NCBI GenBank assembly: GCA_022113835.1
Contig: JAILWY010000002.1
Span: 10,394,501 to 10,458,500, forward strand
Source of the DNA: Atopsyche davidsoni
Lineage: Eukaryota > Arthropoda > Insecta > Trichoptera > Hydrobiosidae
DNA: 64,000 nucleotides
Direction: 5' to 3'
Under the pieces are notes generated by a model that was not told the DNA's origin, made no database searches, and was given only the letters and a program-made list of their open reading frames with translations. Both the position numbers and the translations under genes were made by a program. Numbering within the stretch: the stretch's first letter is position 1; each line of letters starts with the position of its first letter. Shown here one piece after another: positions 17,716 to 29,130 of this stretch.

Positions 17716-17978
17716 TGTAGCGGTCAGTGCAAATAAACCGCTACAATATTTGACTTGTTAAGCTCCGCCCCTATCGCAGATAGAGACTTTCTAATTTTAC
17801 AACAACACAACAACCCCAGCACACAACGCGCCCCCCACAGAGAGACGCAGGCACTCGACCAGTAACCACGTATTATTCTGGCTTGTCCAATTCATATAAA
17901 TAAACGAATACGCAAACATTCCGCCAGCCTTTTGATGTACATCCATAATCAACAATCAACATAACATCAACGGCGAAA
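17716..17978. mobile_element. LTR-like insertion splitting the minisatellite
   Basis: The array is interrupted after cccag and resumes with ccagcaactgactg, giving a 4-bp ccag duplication. The 263-bp insert begins TGTAGCGGTCAGTGC, as many insect LTRs do, and contains a TATAAATAAA box. Its first 30 bp can fold (tgtagcggt/accgctaca). The 3' end is not a clean CA, so the solo-LTR call is tentative. Confidence 0.45.
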
Positions 17979-17997
17979 CCAGCAACTGACTGTGCAA

Positions 17998-18055
17998 GGC
18001 TGCCGCACGGCGAGAAATCTGCATCCTAACACACCTATGTCTTCTCAGCAACTGA
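17998..18055. repeat. Displaced sixth copy of the 66-bp minisatellite
   Basis: ggctgccgcacggcgagaaa and cccag-like tctcagcaactga match the array unit with more divergence. It lies beyond the insertion. Confidence 0.85.
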
Positions 18056-18604
18056 TGTTGTGTGAGGGTTCATATCGTCTCTTCGCATTTTTTAGGCTAG
18101 CATCATTTTCCATTCTTGCTTTACAAGTGTTATTCAAGACTTCATCCAAAAATACTTATTTATACTCCAGCATCAAAGTCGTTAAGAACACCATTGCTAG
18201 CACTAACAATATATGTTTTTTGCAGACAGTGAAGACGTTGAAGATACTTGGCCACTCTATTTCATTCAAACCCGTTTAAATAATAGTAAGCTATGAGTTG
18301 AAATCGCGTTAGTCCTCGTCTTGATTCTGATTGATCTCTTCAATAATGTGTAGAATCATCGCTTCTTTGGTTACTCTGTATTTTTTATTATTATCACTGA
18401 TTTTCTGAAAATATCAGATCAAGACAGATCTTTCAAATACGATTCAATCAACTCTTCATGTTTCACACAAATATTTAATACAATTTAGAGATTCTTATAA
18501 ACTCGCTTACGTTATCTACGAAGATCTAGCTAACTCCAAAGAAAAAATAGGAATCAATGGGTTTTATTTAACACAGATTTTATTTAAGAACAGCTAAAAT
18601 GCGA

Positions 18605-18882
18605 AGAACCCCTAAAATACCATGGGTTGACCGCGTCACAAATGAAAAAATCTTGCACAAAATGCGCAAAGAAAAAAAAATACTGACGATGGTAACAAAA
18701 GCGATAAAATTTCTTATTTTGAACATACTTTTCAAAACAATAAATATAGCATCCTACAGCTGATTGTTCGGGGAAAATTTGAAGGAAGAAGTGGGAAACT
18801 TGCATGGATGCGGAATAAGTGAGACTGGCCCAGTATAAGAATAAATTCAATGCAATAGTCACCGAGGAGAGGCACTAGAAGA
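18605..18882 (+). pseudogene. LINE ORF2 C-terminal remnant (endonuclease-reverse transcriptase family)
   Basis: Plus-strand fragments RRTPKIPWVDRVTNEKILHK, then in another frame NNKYSILQLIVRGKFEGRSG followed by KLAWMRNK, reproduce the conserved tail of insect non-LTR retrotransposon ORF2 (R.I.WVDRVTNE..L, KY..LQLI..GKIEG.R, SWLRNLR). Stops and a frame change make it inactive. It ends with gaggagaggcactagaagaag, the family's GAAGAA tail. The same NNKYS-IL signature recurs at 42994-43288. Confidence 0.75.
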
Positions 18883-19180
18883 AGAAGATATATATAATTT
18901 TAAAAAGCTTAAAATATAAATAAGTGAGCGTTGTTGGTGGAGTGGCAGCCCTGCCCGGGGGGCGGACGCCGCGAGACGCGCGGCTGCTGAATAATTATCG
19001 GCCAGAGATGCCCCCCGCCGGACAGCGCCCCCGCCCCCTGCGCCCCGCGCCCCGCGCCCCGCGCCCCGCGCCCCGCGCCCCGCGCCCCGCGACCTGCCCG
19101 GCCCGGCGCCCCGGGCGTCCCGACGCCGCGCCGAGGGTCCGATCTTGCCCCGCTATTTCCATCCATTCTAATTTATTTCC
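18883..19180. other. GC-rich island with cgccccg heptamer array
   Basis: About seven heptamers cgccccg at 19041-19090. The left edge has ggcagccctgcccg, shared with islands at 46835 and 58222. ataattatcgg sits within the GC-rich part. Confidence 0.6.
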
Positions 19181-20390
19181 AACTATTTAGCCTAACCTAC
19201 GTTAAAAACCGCTTTTAAATATATCAAGTCTCGCCGAAGACGGCTGTCAAAGAATAACGCCTGAAAAAAACTTACAACACTAACCTGAAGACATCAAATC
19301 TATTTATCCGAAAGCTCGTAACACTTGTATTAATGCTTCCGCGGAGAGCTTTGAAATAATAACTTTGGAAATTATACTTCGAAAAATAAACTTTTTTTTG
19401 TATTGTTCAGACCAAAATCACCCCTATTCACCGCGGCCGATGGTTCACTTTCGAAGTAACAACAAGTGTGGAGATGCGACTATTTGAAATTGCTTCTCGC
19501 CGCGTGCCAACTAGTGTTTGACGATGCATAGGAAATTAGTCCTTATTCTTTGGGCGTAAGGGTGTATTTTGAAGGAATCTACTTTGCTGCAGAAAAAAAA
19601 GCAGATTTGAATTTCAATATAGGAAAATTATGTATCTGTCTGATTTTTAAAGTCTATCTCTATGACCGTGATGTTAATTCAAGGAATTGCATCAGTATTC
19701 ATAAACCCTGAATAAAACTGCAGCAGTCCTTATCTAAAATACTGAGAGAATAATAATTATCACATAAACCCATATCCTAAATCCAACAATGTGGACTTTT
19801 TTTGTGGTCATCAGTAGTTTCGTGGGATGTTCTTCCGATGTTTCGATCCCGGTACCGAGACCATCTCCAGGGATTTTCCCGATAAATATCTGAACGTGGT
19901 TCCAGTACCAGGACGAAAAAAAAAACCGGTTGACAAAATTATTTTCAGTGTAGCGATCGTTCTCGTTTTATGTACAATGGAAGCGGTTCTGTTGTGTTTG
20001 ACTTGTTACACTTAACTAATTCACATTTTCACGCAGGGATTTTGTTTTTGTACCAATGTATTATTTTATAAATGCTCCGTTTGATACTTAAACCTATAGC
20101 CATACTTACAATTTATTAATAAATTACAATTACTGAACAAATAAATCTTATTAATAAATATACGACAGAATAAAGTATACCTCAACCGCTTCCGGGGAAA
20201 ATTTTGTCATCATATATTAAAGGAGGCATTTATTACTTGCCCCGTTAAAAATGGGTTTAATTAAACGGTAGTTATGGAGTAGATTTTACATTTCAATTGA
20301 AAATAAGTCAACGTGATTTAGAATACTTTTTCCGACAGCGGTTAGTAAAATTAATAAAATTAACACAAAACTTGTTTCAGGTATTCTCTA
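19181..20390. other. AT-rich region with a hammerhead/Penelope-like motif
   Basis: On the minus strand 19872-19829 reads ctggagatggtctcggtacc, then gggatcgaaacatcgg. The middle is a self-complementary stem (ggtctcgg/ccgggatc) followed by GAAAC. Nothing else was recognised. Confidence 0.4.
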
Positions 20391-20544
20391 CTTGCTGAAA
20401 TATTCAGCCCGGGAGATCCGAGCGGTGCTTCCGCTGGACATCAAAAGCTATCTGAACTATATCAAAATACCTGTGATCCTGTTGTCTAGCAGTTTCTTAA
20501 AGTTAAAGATATTCATTTTAAATAATTTGGCAGTAATTGAATAA
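20391..20544 (+). CDS. Possible orphan exon or decayed gene fragment
   Basis: A good acceptor, aacttgtttcag, at about 20379-20390 opens GT|ATT CTC TAC, reading ILYLLKYSAREIRAVLPLDI then KSYLNYIKIPVILL. It stays open to TGA at about 20542. Composition is protein-like, but there is no clear donor and I do not recognise a family. Confidence 0.22.
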
Positions 20545-21110
20545 TACTCGCAATAAGTTCTTGTGAGGTTTACTCAGTGGACTTCTTTGTCTTGAAATAG
20601 TTCTCCATAGGACGCACCGCCTCGATCTACATGTCAAATAGAAAAGGCGATTCTGTTTTTACTTTAACAGTTACGCCGCCGCGGTTAAAGTCTCCGATGG
20701 GGGGGGGATCAATAAGATTACGGCAAACTCTCTCATATAATATATTTGCTTCGGATCCTCGTCGCGCCTAAATTACCCGGCGCCGAACGTACCCCGCGCC
20801 AAAACGGCCGCCCCGCGTCTCGCCCCGGGGCGGCCGGGCGGGGGCGGGCGGGGGCGGGCGGGGGCGGGCAGGGGCGGGGGGCCGCGGGGAGGGGGGCTCG
20901 GATTTCGCCGAGTTTTCCTTTGTTGGAAAGTCGTCCGGGGCGCGCGCCGAGGGTAGTCGCACTGCCGAGGTGTCAGCGCCAGATGTCCCCGCCGCCGCGG
21001 CTCCCTCCCGCCGCCGGATCCCGCTGATCGTCCCTCGATGACCTGCCTGCGCCGCGGCAGCCCCATCTGCGGAAGGTGAGTGCCGCTGCCCGCGCGACCG
21101 ACTCCACTTA
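20545..21110. other. GC-rich island (20690-21080)
   Basis: Four near-identical gggggcgggc decamers at about 20832-20872 and a run of G at 20699-20708. An exon-like gcggaaggtgagtg donor context occurs at 21068 on the plus strand, but no reading frame supports it. Confidence 0.5.
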
Positions 21111-21170
21111 TCGCCATTATAAAAAAACCGTTAAAATATTTTTCAAATATTGATAATTGACTAAAGAAAT

Positions 21171-21217
21171 GTGTGGGATTTGAACCCACACCACCAAGCT
21201 TACATGGCCGGTGCATT
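21171..21217 (-). repeat. tRNA-derived SINE fragment
   Basis: The minus strand reads aatgcaccggccatgtaagc, ttggtggtgtggg, then ttcaaatcccacac. This is an anticodon-arm-like segment followed by a canonical B box (GGTTCAAATCC). The A-box half is missing. The same head is seen at 52078. Confidence 0.6.
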
Positions 21218-22759
21218 ATCAATTATAACACAAGTACAATCATATAAAAAATTTAAATATTGTACCTTCCAAAAGGATATAGCGAACCCTTCATACTTAA
21301 ATATATTTGCAAATAAAGCCGGTTTAAAATCACGCGCATCCACAACACTTATCCAACAGGGATAGTTTTTCCCGAAATATGGGGGGGGGGAAGTCCGAGC
21401 AAATAAAAATGTATTCAATTCAATAAAAACTATTATCGTCGATTTACCTATTCAAGACACTTGCACCAAAATCGCTAAAGCCGTTTTTTTCTATGCAATC
21501 ATTGTTGTTTGATATATACAGCCTTTAGAATATCAGACGAAGTTGAAATAGATCGGAGAATCGATCAGGATAACGCTTTCTAAAATCTCCTGGAAATCAG
21601 ATATCAGTCAGCTGAAAATTCGATCCTGACAGCGAAATAAAAATAAACCTTTCAAGTCATAGTAATCAGATAACTTCTGAAATAAAACTAGTCAGTGGAA
21701 ATCGGCAGTCGATTCGGATAGCCGAATAATTGATCAGGCCAATTTTTAAAAGAGCACCGTTGAAAGCGCAAATATATATATAGTATATATATAAATTTAT
21801 TTATATAAAATTGGCCTGGAATATTGGCTGCCAGTGGGCCTCGGGCCTCACGTAGTCGCCTGGAGTCATTTGCCCCTGCCATGCGGGGAAGGCCCGGCCG
21901 CGGCCTCTATCACCCCGGGGGGAGACAAAGACCTGCCCGCGCCCCGAAGACTTTCAAACAATTCAATTTTTCCATTAATAGTGATGGGCACGGTCGATTG
22001 ATTTTAACGATCGACTGAATACGAATACGCAATTAAAATTATCTATAAACAATCGAGCAATTATATATCTATAATAGTTATGTGCTTAGTTTTTTTTTTT
22101 TTTGCGTAAACATACGTAGAGCATATGGCCATGCAGTTTATACAAGCAATAAAATACTGCATGCATAATATCCATAATTTTAATTTGATATTTTTATATT
22201 GGCTCGATTTATAGCTTCTATAAAATAAAAGTTGTATTTACGTGTACTTTGTGTTATGACTTGAATATCTTTTAGTATTTTTTTATACATTCTAGTATTT
22301 TGTGTAGATCTTATCTCCACTGCATGTCACTGGTAAGAGCACTTCAGTGAGGCCTAGGGTAACTAGAGCTGTAGGGTTAGATAATTGTCGTGTGGGAGTG
22401 GCCTATAGGTTTTAAGGGATGTCGAACGAGATGAATCATATAATTCTGTACTCAATACACGTTATGTGAATTAATGACGGCCCGCTGATAGCTATATAAT
22501 ATATTGTAGCTGATATTTTATTTATTGGTCGCGTTCTTGTAAGTTGATCTACAAATTCTAATAGGTTGATAAGTTCCGAATCCTCAATATGAGCATTAAT
22601 AAATAGAGTGATTTTTTTATCGGTCAAGTCCCCTGCGAACAATGAAACTAAGTAGATAATGCACAAAGCGAAATAATAAAAAAAAAAAAAAAAAAAAAAC
22701 GCCAAGAGCGTCCATTGATTTATCGGATGTAGCGGGGAAAAGCGTACCCTGGGGAGGAC
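21218..22759. other. AT-rich region, nothing recognised
   Basis: Contains a short GC-rich patch at 21830-21940 and a poly-A run of about 23 at 22678-22700. No element ends or exons were found. Confidence 0.4.
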
Positions 22760-22920
22760 CATAGTTTACTCGGCTCCCTGGATCCGGCCTCTCGGCATGG
22801 CCCTGCCGTGCGCTGGTCCGGCCCGAGTCCGAGACGGGGCAGGGGCGGGGCGGGGGCGGGGGCGGGGGCAGGGGCGGGGGCGGCCACCCCTGCCCCGCCC
22901 ACCCCTCCCCGCGCGTCAAG
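22760..22920. other. GC-rich island
   Basis: Imperfect gggggcggggc repeats at 22835-22885, flanked by unremarkable sequence. Confidence 0.55.
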
Positions 22921-23559
22921 TGAAACAGCTGAAGATCGCAGCCGTGCGCAGTGGCAGGGCGCATGTTTCCAAAAAAACCTTCATTATTTTTTGTATGTTA
23001 ATAGTTCACAGCGATACTTTCAATTTCGCCGGGGAGCGACTTTTTCTTTACACGTGTGAATCTTAGGGCGGCATGAGATCCCCATGTCTATAAAATAAAT
23101 CGAACCGGCGAGCCCTCAGTCGATATTGAAATGTCCAACTTCTGCACCGATTCAGACGATATACAAAAAAAAAATAAAAATCAAATACGCCGCCTGAAGC
23201 CGCGATCTGAAGTGCAATGGAACAAACACTAAAATAATTATTTTGGTAAGTGCCGTTCATTCAATAAATAAACCATTACTGCTGTGAAATATCTAAATTT
23301 TTTAAGTAGATAGAAGCTTAATTTTGTAGTTAATGTTCAAGGTTGATCAATAATTTTCAAAATTACAAATTATGTACTGGACTAAAGGGTTGACAAACCC
23401 TCTGAGAAAACGTCGCCACTAAAACTCGGACACACTCCCAATCGTCTCAAAGCAAAAAAATGACACGCTTTTATACATCCAAAACGGAGACCCCTCAGAC
23501 TGAACACTCAAGCGAGGCTCCCACGCCCACTTGCTTGGGGTTTCGTAAATAATCACAAG
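22921..23559. other. AT-rich spacer, nothing recognised
   Basis: No exon, repeat or element end could be supported. Confidence 0.4.
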
Positions 23560-23830
23560 GCGGTGTGCTGAGCTCGTGCAGCCAGGGCGGACTCCGCGCG
23601 GTTGCGGGGGGCCCTCGGACCGCTCGGGGGCGCCGCCGAGGAGGCGCGGGCCACGTGCCAATTTAATTACGCCCCCTCCCGCCCCCCCCCCGCCCCTCAT
23701 TAAAGTCCGCGCGCCCCTGCCCCCGCCCCCGCCCCGCCCCGCCCCGCCCCCGCCCCCGGACGGTATCGCCGCGTCGTGTCCAGCGGGTCGGCCGACGCTC
23801 GGACTTATCAGGCAGCCGGACCGAAACGGC
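23560..23830. other. GC-rich island with E-box and TAATTACGC
   Basis: CACGTG at 23652 and TAATTACGC at 23664-23672 lie between a GC-rich left part and a cccccgcccc run at 23715-23758. Confidence 0.5.
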
Positions 23831-24043
23831 TTGATAACAAATTAAGGTTTGCACATTATTTTAAAACCGAGCACACCCTTACGACAATATGTTTCTGGGC
23901 AACTACTGAAAAATCCTTAAAAAAGCACTTTTTTAAGACACTTTCAAAAGCGAGGTATCGAATCGACATCTGTCTCTATACCGACATTATAAACTAAAGA
24001 TAAACTATCCGAATTAGGTCTTACCTGCCAACACACCTATTAT

Positions 24044-24400
24044 TAGTAATACCCCGCTTTACGCGACCCCGTTATGTGCGGCTTCACTATAAAGCGAATT
24101 TCTTATTTTTAACATAATGTAGTCATTGACTTCTCTTAACACTAAAAACAGCGTTGGCTGTTATGACCGTATTTTACAAGAACGTAAAAGAAACGCTACC
24201 CAAAAGACAATATATGTATTTTTCAATAAAAATAACATGTTATACTGCATACAGGGTTCTTAGAATTAAAGTGATTGATTCAAATGATTCGTATTTTTTG
24301 TATTAAGTTTTTGAATATGTATGTACGTTTAACCGTAAACCCCGATATACGCGAATTTCACATAACGCGATCTTTTCCGGAACGTATCCCTCGCGTAAAA
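24044..24400. mobile_element. Tigger-like MITE, right end degraded
   Basis: Begins agtaataccccgctttacgc and contains ccccgatatacgcgaatttc and ttttccggaacgtatccc like the complete copies at 32111, 34601 and 63005. The final inverted repeat is replaced by aaaaaaatacg. Confidence 0.8.
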
Positions 24401-24654
24401 AAATACGTAAGTTATAAAGTCAGCGCGAAACTTTTTTGTGAACACGCGGCGGAAGCAGACATCACAAAGCTTGATCCACTGTTGAAGAAGACACATTATC
24501 TTCACGTCACGTTTTTTTACGAAGAGCTCCTTTGACTCGGTGATTTTTTTTCGTAACGTGACGTGGCGTGAAAGTAAAATATTCCTCGATACTCCTACGC
24601 TGCGCTCCTATACCAATCAGTATACTAATTTATTGCACGCCTAATATATATATA

Positions 24655-25343
24655 CTAGAAATGTTGCCCGTCATAGAATGACGTATTCGATGAACGGTGC
24701 AATAGTGTTTGAACATATATTTGGCTGACAATTAGATGAATATTTGCTATCATTTTGTACACATATATTTTGAATAACTGGATATTAATTTCAAAGGAAA
24801 TATTCATTTCATTAGGATATCACATTTCGTGTCAAAAAAAACGTATCACTTTCACTGCACTGTTCTTTATTTGATGCAGTCTTTATCACGTTCAATTGTG
24901 CAATTCTTTTTGAATTACGTTTGCTGTGCGTAGACAGTGTTATTTTTTTAGGAGGCATTTTGAGTTATTAATGATGTGATTAATAATTTTTAATGCAATT
25001 TCGATGAAAAAATAAAGATGGTACTTGTGTCAAACTGACATAAACTGGAAATTTCTAAGAAGCATCAAAATTTGTTTTTTTTTGTAAAAGTTCTAAATTT
25101 GAAATTCTCGCGGTGAACAACAGAATCATATAATTCGTACATATTGAAACTCGCTAAAGCATATTTTTTAGTTTATGAATGAAAATATCATCCTATCGTC
25201 TTGAAATTCGGCACATAACTGTGGAAAAACTTACTGAACTTACGTGCAAAAAATCAGCGTTGTATCTTTTAAGATATTCTATAGAGAACCAAAAAATGAA
25301 ACATGCACACACACACACACACAATGGATATTATTATAGTAGA
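24655..25343 (-). mobile_element. Non-autonomous Helitron
   Basis: On the minus strand it starts TCTACTATAATAATATCC directly after A. It ends with a CGTCAT-TCT-ATGACG hairpin, gggcaacattt, then CTAG before T. This is the Helitron layout (A|TC...hairpin...CTRR|T), with no target duplication. It shares its interior (ttgtgtcaaactgacat, atttctaagaagcatc) with the copy at 50179. Confidence 0.88.
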
Positions 25344-25780
25344 TATATATTTTAAATTATTTTTTTATTGTTTTACTATAATAGACTGAATTTTGATTGA
25401 TTGCCTTATATATTCACGTTGGCTCTTATACTATATATTCACGCATCCCAATTCGGACCGTTGCGGCCGGGGCCGGGGCGCCCTCGGGGGAGCGGATATA
25501 TTCCGACTTGTCAATAACAGCGTCCTCTAAATTAAATAAGGGACGGGGTCAGCGGGTCCCGCGGGTCCCCGCCCCCCGCGGCCATCTTACCGGCGGACCC
25601 GCGCGCGTGTGTGCACGCGCGCCCGCCCCGCACCCACCTGGATCGATACATCCAGGTATGTGTATCGGCGCGAGACAGCATGTGAGCAATTAGAGAGGCA
25701 AGACACCCCCTCCCCCTCGACCCCTCGACCCCTCGCCGGTCACCCCCCCTCCTCGCGGACCCGCACGCTGCTCCGGAGGA
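25344..25780. other. Short AT-rich spacer and GC-rich island (25450-25780)
   Basis: The island contains ccccctcgacccctcgaccc and other short direct repeats and several CpG-rich stretches. Flanking tctataattcacg motifs repeat twice at 25415-25445. Confidence 0.5.
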
Positions 25781-27459
25781 TGGTGTCGATGTATCTACCC
25801 CCTTCTCACAGTACCACAGTCTAGAAATTGTCACGGGTGCTTCCGATCAAGGGTCCCAAACGGTCAGTCGTGTATGTTCGAAGCCTTCGAGTTTCCGACC
25901 TGTCATCTTCATCTTCGTGGACTGAAACTCGAAGTCCGAGAGCTCCTCGTTTCGTGGATCCTGTTTACTGTTCGTGCGTCCGCATTCATTCAAGTCTGTA
26001 TCGCATTAGCTGTCAGCGTGCAGACAACGAATATCAGTATATGCAAAATTGTTTACCTTATATATTCTAACAGCTCTTACATCTCATGGTCACTATCTTT
26101 AAACAGTCTACTAACTCTAGTAACTACTTTCGGCTACGTTTACGTTTCGGCTGAGACGGTGAAGTCATAAAGATAGTGGAATAAGACTCAACACTAAAAA
26201 GAATTAATACATCAGTTAAAAGCACTTCTGGATTTAAAGACAAAGAAAGCTTTTTTAAGAGAGGCGATTAAAGTGTACTCGTTTTTTGTCACTCAAATTT
26301 TCATAGTCGAGTGAAGAGAAAACATAGTAAATCTATATTAAAGAATTAATAAATAAATTTTTACAACAGCACGGGCAATGTGATTATTTTTCACACAGCA
26401 AATCAAATGGCGGAAAGGTATTAAAAAAATAAAACCTGCTTTTATCCCAATGTTTCCACAACTGAGAGTCTACAACGAGTTCAACGGTTTTGCACCGCGA
26501 GATGGATATCAACAAAACACATGTCTTGAAAGAACGTGAATCTTGATGTGATATGGCTCATATTACACTTGTACTATTGATTTGCGTGCATCGATTCGCT
26601 CAAAGTTTTGTATTAAAAATCTCCTTGAAGTAAAATCTCCCACACCGATGCTTAGATGTTAACATCTTAGCACAACATCCCGTTGTCAATGATCATAAAA
26701 AGTAAATACAATTTTAAGACATAAAAACATACATCTAGGGAATGCCTATGCAACTTTTTTATAAATAAAAATCCATAAAATCTAATACCATATTAATATA
26801 TTTAAATGTTATTATCCCTTTCTCGTCATAACGTAACCTGTTGTCGTCGAGTAAAGCAGCCGATAGAAAAAATACATGATATGCATGTAACGTTATTCAC
26901 GAGCGGAAATAATTCAGACAAAAATGATTGCACCTAATTGATACGTCTCCGGTATTATTTTCAATAGTAAAATACAGAAAAACTGTGTCACAATAAATGT
27001 ATCAATGTTCAAACCGATTACTGTTTCTACTGTTATGAACCTTTACGCCCGAGATAAAACGTCACATTTTGCCTCGCCCACAAAACAATGGTACTTATGT
27101 TAAAGACATTGATAGATCCTACAAGAATAATTTAGCTTCAATTGAAATCCAGTCTTATTACGTAATATACAATTGCTGCAATGACGATTCTTATATTCCA
27201 GTAACTACGTTTAAAGTCTGTCAGAGATGACGCACTATAAAGTTTACAACCGGTGTGTGCAAAATGTAAAAAAAACCTATTCATTCTTAAGGCTGTACGC
27301 ATAGATGAAACATAATTACACAATTCAATATTCAAATAATCAATCGATTTAGATGAAAAACAAATGAAAAAATTTTAATATAATCTATCCGTATTGCTTT
27401 GAGGCGGGACATTTGTAAATTATCGCACACGAAGGCTCTCGAAACAAAGACGCGCCTCT
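25781..27459. other. AT-rich region, nothing recognised
   Basis: 25870-25930 has an inverted pair (ttcgagtttccg / actcgaagtccg). An open frame at 25874-26170 has no family match or codon bias and is not called. Confidence 0.4.
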
Positions 27460-27860
27460 CCGCGCCGGTCAGCGCCGCCGGCGTCGCGGGCGCCGCGACG
27501 CCCTCATACAGAATAGATACGCGGGGGGGGCGAGGGGGGCCGAGGGGGGCCAAGGGGGGCCGAGGGGGGCCGAGAGGGGCGGCGGGGGGCGCTCTACTAT
27601 GCAAATGCGGCCGTAGATTACGCCCGGGGGCTCGTCAATAAGTAAGAGTCCGCGGCCTTTGTGCGCCGCCCCCGGGGCACATCGAGAAAACATGCCGCGC
27701 GCGTGACGTCAGCCGGGCCCCCTCTCACCTGGAAATAATCTCCGATACCGGGAAAAGGTTCGTGTGTGGCGGCGCTCGATCGCATGCCCGGCTTTTAATT
27801 AATCAGGATTCCCCCGCTTACCTGTGGCCTCGCGAGGACCCCGCCTGCGGTATCTGCATG
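27460..27860. other. GC-rich island with decamer array and CRE
   Basis: Decamers gaggggggcc are repeated five times at 27531-27580. TGACGTCA occurs at 27704-27711. ttttaattaatcagg at about 27795 is a homeodomain-like block. Confidence 0.55.
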
Positions 27861-28824
27861 CTCAAGAGTAAATAAATATTAAGCGGCCTTTGTAGTCACT
27901 TGCCAAGTCATTATTTAACATCATAACCCTTTCGCGCTCGTCTATTTTTTAAACGTTGTATAATTGCAAAATTAAAATCAAACCGTTTGATCTCTTGATT
28001 GACCTGAATTCTTACCGCAATATCGTCAGGCAACACGGATCGACTCGTACCCTTTTCGGCAAATATTTTTCAAGACCCGCTAAGGGTGCAATGCATCATA
28101 TTTGTAATAGAGAATTTAACAGATTTTTGGGTGGGATAAAACGCCGTGAGTTTTTAATTAACTACACTAGATGGACGCAATTTGCGAGGCCGCGCCGAGG
28201 GTGTGGGGGCGGCCAGGGGGTCGGGGGGCCGGGGGAGTGTCCATCAGAACCCGCTCCCTCCCCCCGGGCCGAGATTACAAGGGGCTGAGAGCGAAGGCTC
28301 TGACTACATTAGAGACCTAACCTCAACCGGACTGAGAAAAACTAAATTACCGGGAGGTGTCCGCCGAGGGGCGCACGCTCACGGGCCCCATCGGGGCACA
28401 AAGGAATACGCCACTGCTTAATTAAATAGTGTATCACTAAATACCAGGCATAAAAAATATGCCAGGGTTATAAGTTTTTGAGCTAATTTTCTTGGGTGGT
28501 ATGTCGAGTTAAGCATATTAGGCATAAAAGAAGGTCGAGGATGAAACACAAAAAATTACTCATCTACCAAAGTCGAAGCGTCAAATAATATTAAAAGCAT
28601 AAAATTGTAAAGAAAAAAATTTAATGTACTTTTTTATTATTTATTATATATATATAAAAAAAATATATAGCTTTTTGTTAAAACTAGTATTGAAATTTAA
28701 AAAAAATTCATACTCTTTCCGAATTTGTACGTTTCTGTATGTATTCAGTACCATTTGGCTGCGTACACTTGTTGTTTAAAAGTGGAGTATTTAAAATTAA
28801 GCCGGTCTGTCGTAGATAGGGGTG
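27861..28824. other. AT-rich DNA with a small GC island (28180-28290)
   Basis: The island reads gtgtgggggcggccaggggg and similar. Around it nothing is recognised. Confidence 0.4.
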
Positions 28825-29130
28825 TATCCGTAGACGCCGCCGAAGAAGCAGTGTTCAAAGCGAACGATATCCTTTATGCTCCTCGCAGAATATGCGGGAA
28901 TGTTTTTCCACATCTCAATTCGGCAGGCAGTGCGACGGCGAGCAATGCATTGAATAAGAATCTGTAAACGCCGCCGAAGGGGCAACGTTTAAAGCAAACG
29001 ATATCCTCGTGCGCCAGGACGCGCGGAGGACGCTGTATACTTTTAATTAAATTTGTGCTCCTCGAAGAATATGTGGGAATGTTTTCGTATATCTCAATTT
29101 AGCAGGCTGTGCGTCGGCAAGTAATACAAT
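28825..29130. repeat. Diverged tandem duplication, two units
   Basis: tagacgccgccgaagaagca (28831) and taaacgccgccgaaggggca (28965) begin units that both contain aagc.aacgatatcct, gctcctcg.agaatatg, gggaatgttttt and agcaggc.gtgcg.cgg. The second unit has an extra 36 bp of GC-rich DNA. Confidence 0.75.

Noticed and set aside
17245..17736. Long plus-strand frame with repeated GCRTASNRRPNTSLSSQQLT units, and mirrored minus-strand frames
   Set aside because: The unit is 66 bp and free of stops on both strands, so open frames appear automatically. There is no start context, splice evidence or codon signal.
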